From an uncultured Bacilli bacterium (lineage in GTDB: Bacteria > Bacillota_I > Bacilli_A > RF39 > UBA660): DNA of 8,686 nt. The notes under the pieces were generated by a model. That model saw only the letters and a program-made list of their open reading frames with translations, had not been told where the DNA came from and made no database searches. The position numbers were made by a program, and so were the translations under genes. Location of the stretch: NCBI GenBank assembly GCA_947591565.1, contig CANQDH010000037.1, forward strand, positions 1-8,686, read 5' to 3'. Positions 4,813 to 8,686 of the stretch are shown here, piece after piece (the stretch's first letter is position 1; each line of letters starts with the position of its first letter).

Positions 4813-6570
4813 TTATTTTTTTCTTACACTAGTTTTTTCTATGTCTTCATAAAAATCTAGTATCTCATGTAAACTTTCTACGGACTTTTTATCATTAACA
4901 ATTCCTTTATTTATTTGCTTTCCTTTTTTTATTTTTTCTAATAATAAACTAATATTTTCTAGTTTACTTATATATATTTTATAATAATTTATCAAATTTT
5001 CTAGTTTTTTATATAAATCCGTTACAAGTATTAAATGATTATCATAACTGCCTACTTTTTTATTTATCTTACTTTGAATTAATATATCATCATTTTTGTG
5101 TAAATCTTTTGTATCTATACTTATTACTTTATAATTTAATAAATTATCTTTATAATGATTTATTTTTTCAATATATATTTTTAATATTTTTTGTAACTCA
5201 CTTAATTTTTGAATACCTACATTTAATCTATATATATTGTATGCTGTACAATACATTAATAAATTGATAGAATTTTTACCTAAATAAACATTTTCATCAC
5301 TTTTACTACTTTCAATATATTGAATAATATTTCGAGGATTTTTAAATTTTTCTAATTCTTCTTCTAAAAACGTATTTGTAGGTCCATAATTAGTAGGTAT
5401 CATAGAAATAAGTTCTTCTATTTTAGATATGTTTTCTAATAGTTCATCGCCATAATTAATAATACTAATAGAGCCATTTGGATTAAATTCTTTTACATTA
5501 TGATTAGTTACATTATCGTTTAAAGTTTTTAAATTAGAATCTATTTGTCCATCTTCTTTTTTTAAATTGTTTCTATTTATATACTCTTCCATATACTTGT
5601 TAAAATCATCTTCATAATAATATTGATTACTTTTATATTTTTCAATAGTTGTATTTATAAATTCTTTATGTTTAGCATATTTATAATGTCTTTTATCTAA
5701 GATTCCTCTACTTACTAAATAAAATATTATTTTATCTAATAATTCTTTTTGACGAACTACATTTAATTCTTCATCAAAAGTAAAAATTTTCATGTTTACT
5801 TTTTGACCATAAACTATAATATTTTGTAAAGAAGTTTGAAAATCAAAATCTGATTGTTGAATATTTGTAAGGCTACTAGAAAAATCTATATTTTTTAAAA
5901 AAATACAGTTGCAAAAAGTAAAACCTTTTGTATGTCTAACACTATCTGAAATGATTACATTATTTAAGTATGTACAACCATAAAAAGCGCCATCTCCTAT
6001 TTCTCTAACACCATTTGGAATAATTACATCTTCTAAATTTTTGCAACCGCCAAAAGCTCTATCTCCTATGTATTCTAAACTATTAGGAAAATTTATATTT
6101 TTTAAGGATTTACAACCATTAAAAGCACTATGACTGATTGTTTTAACACAATCGGGAATAGTTATATTTTCTAAGGATTTACAACCATAAAAAGCACTAT
6201 CACTTATTATTTTAACACTATTGGGCAGCGTTATATTTTTTAAGGATTCACAATCGTGAAAAGCATCTTTTCCTATTTCTGTTACACTATTTGGAATAAT
6301 TATATTTTCTAAGTAAATACAACCCGAAAAAGTATCAAAATCCACCGCTGTAATACTATCTGGAAGCGTTATATTTTTTAAAGATTTACAATTTCGAAAA
6401 GCACCACGTCCTATTTTTGTTATACTACTTTGGATGGTTATATTTTTCAAAGATTTACAAGCTTCAAAAGCGTATTCTCCTATTGCTATTACATTACTCG
6501 GAATAATAAATGTACCATTTTTTATATCACTATCATCGACTTTAACTAAAACATTATTCTTTATTTCCAT
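4813..6570 (-). CDS. BspA-type leucine-rich-repeat protein with helical C-terminal domain, 9 repeats
   Basis: The product is 585 residues and is paralogous to the next gene. Residues 1-40 are the N-terminal cap (NGTFIIPSNV is shared), and 41-247 are nine exact 23-residue LRR_5 repeats, more diverged than in the paralogue (the ninth is degenerate, with TNIQQSDF for TxIGxxAF). After a short cap comes the shared block at 272-331 (VRQKELLDKI, SRGILDKRHY, YYYEDDFNKY). The C-terminal 250 residues are lysine-rich, helical and probably coiled-coil (IYIEKINHYKDNLLNY and following), aligning only loosely with the paralogue. No signal peptide or anchor is visible, unlike classical secreted BspA proteins, so a cytoplasmic location is inferred. 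The start is well supported by AAGGGGG (6579-6585) 8 nt before the ATG. It is the first gene of the LRR operon, directly behind a consensus promoter. Function unknown; protein-protein recognition is the best guess. Confidence 0.85.
   Translation of the reverse strand: MEIKNNVLVKVDDSDIKNGTFIIPSNVIAIGEYAFEACKSLKNITIQSSITKIGRGAFRNCKSLKNITLPDSITAVDFDTFSGCIYLENIIIPNSVTEIGKDAFHDCESLKNITLPNSVKIISDSAFYGCKSLENITIPDCVKTISHSAFNGCKSLKNINFPNSLEYIGDRAFGGCKNLEDVIIPNGVREIGDGAFYGCTYLNNVIISDSVRHTKGFTFCNCIFLKNIDFSSSLTNIQQSDFDFQTSLQNIIVYGQKVNMKIFTFDEELNVVRQKELLDKIIFYLVSRGILDKRHYKYAKHKEFINTTIEKYKSNQYYYEDDFNKYMEEYINRNNLKKEDGQIDSNLKTLNDNVTNHNVKEFNPNGSISIINYGDELLENISKIEELISMIPTNYGPTNTFLEEELEKFKNPRNIIQYIESSKSDENVYLGKNSINLLMYCTAYNIYRLNVGIQKLSELQKILKIYIEKINHYKDNLLNYKVISIDTKDLHKNDDILIQSKINKKVGSYDNHLILVTDLYKKLENLINYYKIYISKLENISLLLEKIKKGKQINKGIVNDKKSVESLHEILDFYEDIEKTSVRKK
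5830..6450 (-). repeat. Nine tandem 69-bp repeats (LRR coding), diverged copies
   Basis: Nine 23-codon units in strict 69-bp register, with much more sequence drift between copies than in the array at 3850-4677. The recurring core on the plus strand is GTTATATTTT then TAAGGATTTACAACC. The difference between the arrays suggests the other one expanded or was homogenised more recently. Confidence 0.85.
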
Positions 6571-6591
6571 ATGGGTTACCCCCTTGTTTTA

Positions 6592-6621
6592 ATTATAAGG
6601 TTTTTCCATTTTCATTGTCAA
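6592..6621 (-). promoter_or_regulatory. Consensus sigma-A promoter of the LRR operon
   Basis: TTGACA (6621-6616), an 18-nt spacer and TATAAT (6597-6592) on the minus strand, both hexamers perfect. The predicted start near 6585 gives a leader of only about 15 nt that begins at the ribosome binding site, leaving no room for a leader-based regulator. The -35 box abuts the U-tract of the preceding terminator. Confidence 0.85.
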
Positions 6622-6660
6622 TAAAAAGAAAAAATAAAGGCTTAACTTTATCCTTTATTT
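6621..6660 (-). terminator. Intrinsic terminator of the small membrane protein/hypothetical operon
   Basis: AAATAAAGG and CCTTTATTT (6660-6652 and 6640-6632) form a 9-bp stem around an 11-nt loop on the minus strand, followed by TTTCTTTTT. It lies 7 nt after the stop codon of the 214-residue gene and cleanly insulates the LRR promoter from upstream transcription. Confidence 0.85.
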
Positions 6661-6666
6661 ACATAT

Positions 6667-7311
6667 TTATTTTTTTAAAGAAGTTAGTTTTAGAAAATCA
6701 TATATTTTCATAAATTTTTTTACATCATAATTATTTAAACATTCATTAATATCTTTTATAATTCTATTTTTATTATTTGACTTAGATTCAAAACATTCAT
6801 AATATAAATATTTTAATTTATCTAAATCTTTTTGTTTATCAATTTGATTTATTTCTTGTCTTATATAATCGATAATATTCTTATCATTTCTTGTTATAAA
6901 TTCATCAATTTTTTTCTTTTTCATAATATCAAAATTAATTGTTTCTTCCTCAATTCGCTCACAAATTTCAAGTACATCTGATTCTTCATCGACAAGTAAA
7001 TTACTTGCGAATTGATTTATACCATCAGCATCTAAACAAAAGGCTATTACTTCCGTCCCATTTGTAAGAAGAAAAGCATATTTTATTATTTTTACCCTTC
7101 GGTCATCAAAAGATTCGGTTTTGTCTTTTATTCTAACTAAAAGATCCGTATCTAATTTTACATAATTATGTTTAATATCATAATAACTTTTACTATCAAC
7201 TCTTATAATAGGCATTTTTCGAATATGAATAATGTCATCACTATAATTCCAATCAAAAAAATCATATATTTCCTCTTTAAAATTAACTAAAATGTCATAT
7301 ATGTAATTCAT
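6667..7311 (-). CDS. Conserved hypothetical protein, possibly YjbA/UPF0736 (DUF3603)-like
   Basis: The product is 214 residues, soluble, with no signal peptide or membrane segment. The N-terminal half has a patterned start MNYIYDILVNFKEEIYDFFDW, then HIRKMPIIRV, DTDLLVRIKDKTE, and KYAFLLTNGTEVIAFCLD. This order (short N-terminal strand, W-x-x-x-D, P-I-x-R-V, K-x-x-Y-x-F-x-x-T-x-G) resembles my memory of Bacillus YjbA (UPF0736/DUF3603), but the match is from memory and weak. The C-terminal part is charged and helical (IEEETINFDIMKKKKIDEF onward). The start ATG at 7311 has GAAAGGAG 5 nt upstream, placed inside the preceding gene, and the reading frames overlap by 17 nt, so the two genes are translationally linked. 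Function unknown; I do not assign one. Confidence 0.75.
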   Translation of the reverse strand: MNYIYDILVNFKEEIYDFFDWNYSDDIIHIRKMPIIRVDSKSYYDIKHNYVKLDTDLLVRIKDKTESFDDRRVKIIKYAFLLTNGTEVIAFCLDADGINQFASNLLVDEESDVLEICERIEEETINFDIMKKKKIDEFITRNDKNIIDYIRQEINQIDKQKDLDKLKYLYYECFESKSNNKNRIIKDINECLNNYDVKKFMKIYDFLKLTSLKK

Positions 7312-7519
7312 TTTTTCTCCTTTCTGGTATAAAAATAGTAAGGGTTATGATAAAAAGACCAATAGCTGCATATAAACATTCTACCCTTCTACATATAAAA
7401 TTAACATACTCATAAAAATTATACCCAATAGTCATTAAATTTAAATAACTTATAATATAAACAAAACCTATAACAGTAAGACCAAAGCCAATTAAAAAAA
7501 AGAAAATACGGGCAAACAT
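7295..7519 (-). CDS. Small two-helix membrane protein, unknown function
   Basis: The product is 74 residues with two hydrophobic segments: roughly residues 4-26 (IFFFLIGFGLTVIGFVYIIS) and 49-65 (LYAAIGLFIITLTIFI). The short polar loop between them contains Cys and two Arg, and the C-terminal tail is basic (PERRKNELHI). The positive-inside rule would put the RR loop or tail in the cytoplasm. AGGTGG (7524-7530 region) precedes the ATG by a few bases. It ends in TGA, the only TGA stop I see here; reading on as Trp would add only a few residues. Its last 17 nt overlap the next gene. The pairing with the soluble 214-residue protein suggests a membrane-linked pair, which is inference. No clear promoter hexamers are visible upstream. 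Confidence 0.7.
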   Translation of the reverse strand: MFARIFFFLIGFGLTVIGFVYIISYLNLMTIGYNFYEYVNFICRRVECLYAAIGLFIITLTIFIPERRKNELHI

Positions 7520-7559
7520 AATACCACCTATTTAATTTTATACTTTTTACAATTTTTTA

Positions 7560-7588
7560 TTTATTAATTTTTGTTTTTAGTATATAAT
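7560..7588 (+). promoter_or_regulatory. Candidate uppP promoter (-10 only convincing)
   Basis: TATAAT at 7583-7588 is a perfect -10 box, but the sequence 17 nt upstream (TTTATT, 7560-7565) is a poor -35. The predicted start near 7595 would put the ribosome binding site at the very 5' end of the message. The 90-bp gap is shared with the divergent small membrane protein gene and is nearly all A/T. Confidence 0.35.
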
Positions 7589-7609
7589 TATAAAGAGGAT
7601 AGTGATTGT

Positions 7610-8434
7610 ATGAATTTTGTTGAACTTTTAAAGTACATATTTTTAGGTTTTATTCAAGGATTTACTGAACCAATACCCGTATCATCTAGTGGACACTTAC
7701 TTATTTTTCAAAAATTAATTGGTGGGAAAAATTTTAATGTTGATTATGGTTTACTTGCGACATTAACCAATTTTGGTAGTTTAGTTGCGATATGTATCTT
7801 ATTTCGAAAAGATATTATAAATCTTTTTAAAGGTTTTTTTGGATATATTACAACGAAAAAAGAAGAATATAAAGAACATTATCGTTATGCATGGCTTATT
7901 GTGATTGCAACTATTCCAGCAGGATTCATGGGTATTGTTGTTACGAAATTAGGCTTGTTTGATAAATTAGAAGAAAATGTTAAATTTGTTGGAGTAACTT
8001 TACTCATTACAGCCCTTTTCTTATATCTTATTAGAAACCTTAAAGGAAGAAAAAATCCTAATGAAATTACTTTTAAAAATGCTCTTATAATTGGCTTATT
8101 CCAAGTTGTTGCTCTTCTTCCTGGTATAAGTAGAAGTGGGGCTACTATTGTTGGTGGAATGACACAAAAACTAAAAAGAGATGTCGCCTTTAATTTTTCT
8201 TTCTTGTTATATATTCCTATTTCTATAGCTACTACTCTTTTAGGTATAAGTGATTTACTTAAGAGTAATTTAAATACCGAAGCATGGATATATTATCTAT
8301 CAGCAACAATTGTTGCAGGAATATTTACTTTCTTTGCAACAAAATGGTTTAGGAATCTTGTTAAAAATGGAAAACTTATTTATTTTGTTGTATATTGTTT
8401 AATTGCTGGCTTACTTACAATTATTTTCTTATAA
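7610..8434 (+). CDS. uppP: Undecaprenyl-diphosphatase (UppP/BacA)
   Basis: UppP removes a phosphate from undecaprenyl diphosphate so the lipid carrier can be reused for peptidoglycan and other wall polymers; extra copies give bacitracin resistance. The product has 274 residues and many hydrophobic helices, typical for the family. Motif 1 is QGFTEPIPVSSSGH (16-29), with the catalytic Glu20, Ser26 and His29. The first Glu of the usual E-G-x-T-E is Gln16, a substitution I recall from other members, and Pro21 replaces the usual aromatic or hydrophobic residue after Glu20. Motif 2 is LPGISRSGATIVGG (170-183), with the active-site Arg175. The conserved FSFLLYIPIS segment follows. The start at ATG 7610 aligns motif 1 with known proteins; the upstream in-frame TTG at 7571 would add 13 residues across the -10 box. 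AGAGGA (7594-7599) is a somewhat distant ribosome binding site. The terminator follows directly. Confidence 0.95.
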   Translation: MNFVELLKYIFLGFIQGFTEPIPVSSSGHLLIFQKLIGGKNFNVDYGLLATLTNFGSLVAICILFRKDIINLFKGFFGYITTKKEEYKEHYRYAWLIVIATIPAGFMGIVVTKLGLFDKLEENVKFVGVTLLITALFLYLIRNLKGRKNPNEITFKNALIIGLFQVVALLPGISRSGATIVGGMTQKLKRDVAFNFSFLLYIPISIATTLLGISDLLKSNLNTEAWIYYLSATIVAGIFTFFATKWFRNLVKNGKLIYFVVYCLIAGLLTIIFL

Positions 8435-8449
8435 AAGTAAGCTTTTTTT
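8409..8449 (+). terminator. Intrinsic terminator of uppP, overlapping its 3' end
   Basis: GCTTACTT (8409-8416, inside the last uppP codons) pairs with AAGTAAGC (8435-8442) around an 18-nt loop that contains the stop codon. Seven T residues (8443-8449) follow at once. The long loop makes the stem weaker than ideal, but the stem plus T-run design is clear. Confidence 0.65.
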
Positions 8450-8463
8450 ATATCATAATTTAG

Positions 8464-8469
8464 TATAAT
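8464..8469 (+). promoter_or_regulatory. Candidate -10 box for the UPF0316 gene
   Basis: A perfect TATAAT lies 45 nt before the ATG at 8514, giving a predicted start near 8476 and a leader of about 38 nt. The -35 position falls in the T-run of the uppP terminator and has no good hexamer, so this is only a candidate. Confidence 0.35.
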
Positions 8470-8513
8470 TTTATAACAAAATTCCAAAATAATAATATCG
8501 TAGAGGTGAATGT

Positions 8514-8686
8514 ATGAGTCTATTTTTATTATGTGTTAAAATTTTCTTTGCACGTATTTCAGATGTTTCTTTAGGAACTATTCGAACTATTTTTACGGTT
8601 AAAGGTAAAGATTTATATGCGGCTATCATAGGTTTTTTTGAAATATGTATATGGTTTGTTATCGTTAGAGAAGCCTTAAATACCGA
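8514..8686 (+). CDS. UPF0316 (YebE-like, DUF5698/DUF2179) membrane protein, N-terminal part
   Basis: 57 complete codons are visible before the window edge. The sequence runs MSLFLLCVKIFFARISDV, then SLGTIRTIFTVKG, then AAIIGFFEICIWFVIVREAL. This pattern (R-I-x-D-V-S-L-G-T-I-R, G-F-F-E, W-x-x-x-x-R-E-A-L) is characteristic of the UPF0316 family, which includes B. subtilis YebE. Members are membrane proteins with about three N-terminal helices and a soluble C-terminal DUF2179 domain; the latter would lie beyond the edge. The molecular function is not established. AGGTGA (8504-8509) precedes the ATG by 4 nt. It is codirectional with uppP but separated from it by a terminator. Confidence 0.85.
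   Translation, partial: MSLFLLCVKIFFARISDVSLGTIRTIFTVKGKDLYAAIIGFFEICIWFVIVREALNT

Noticed and set aside
3850..6450. CRISPR-like array from the regular repeats
   Set aside because: The 69-bp units are continuous in-frame protein repeats with no unique spacers.
7295..7297. Mycoplasma genetic code (TGA as Trp)
   Set aside because: One TGA ends the 74-codon frame, and reading through adds only four residues. All Trp codons I checked are TGG and no long gene has an in-frame TGA.
7571..7609. N-terminal extension of UppP from a TTG at 7571
   Set aside because: It runs through the likely -10 box and ribosome binding site; the ATG at 7610 gives the normal UppP N-terminus.

Overview
The window is a strongly AT-rich piece of a low-GC Gram-positive (Firmicutes/Bacillota) chromosome. 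A T-box leader, AGGAGG-type ribosome binding sites, a bacterial GatCAB and small Bacillota families all point that way. Trp is read from TGG (GatA, UppP, the LRR protein) and no long gene contains an in-frame TGA, so the standard bacterial code applies, not the Mycoplasma code. An uncultured gut Bacilli lineage (RF39- or Erysipelotrichia-like) would fit, but that placement is inference.

Region 1 (1-2691, minus strand) is one regulatory unit. A consensus promoter leads into a T-box riboswitch whose specifier reads AAC (Asn). Two tandem tRNA-Asn(GTT) genes follow, then a strong intrinsic terminator, then gatC-gatA-gatB, which overlap one another; gatB runs off the left edge. The riboswitch therefore appears to sense the same tRNA that its own transcript encodes, and to control the amidotransferase that can make Asn-tRNA(Asn). 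The tRNAs are odd: both have G1-C72, where bacterial GatCAB substrates carry U1-A72; both have C at position 55; and they differ from each other only by three compensated acceptor-stem pairs. The T-box terminator hairpin has no U-run and ends only 8 nt before the first tRNA.

Region 2 (2800-6621, minus strand) is a two-gene operon behind a textbook promoter (TTGACA-18-TATAAT). It encodes two paralogous BspA-type leucine-rich-repeat proteins without signal peptides. Each has a 40-residue cap, perfect 23-residue repeats (9 in one, 12 in the other), a conserved block of about 60 residues (VRQKELLDKI...RGILDK) and a long helical C-terminus of unknown function.

Region 3 (6621-7519, minus strand) holds a small two-TM membrane protein overlapped by a 214-residue conserved hypothetical protein, ended by a clear terminator. 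Region 4 (7560-8686, plus strand) is divergent: uppP (undecaprenyl-diphosphatase, cell-wall lipid carrier recycling) with its terminator, then the start of a UPF0316/YebE-like membrane protein cut by the right edge.

The most interesting part is the T-box / tRNA-Asn / gatCAB unit, followed by the paired cytoplasmic LRR proteins with an unrecognised shared C-terminal module. No gene-free stretch exceeds about 600 bases, and the only one above 300 (2202-2799) is filled by the terminator, tRNAs, T-box and promoter.
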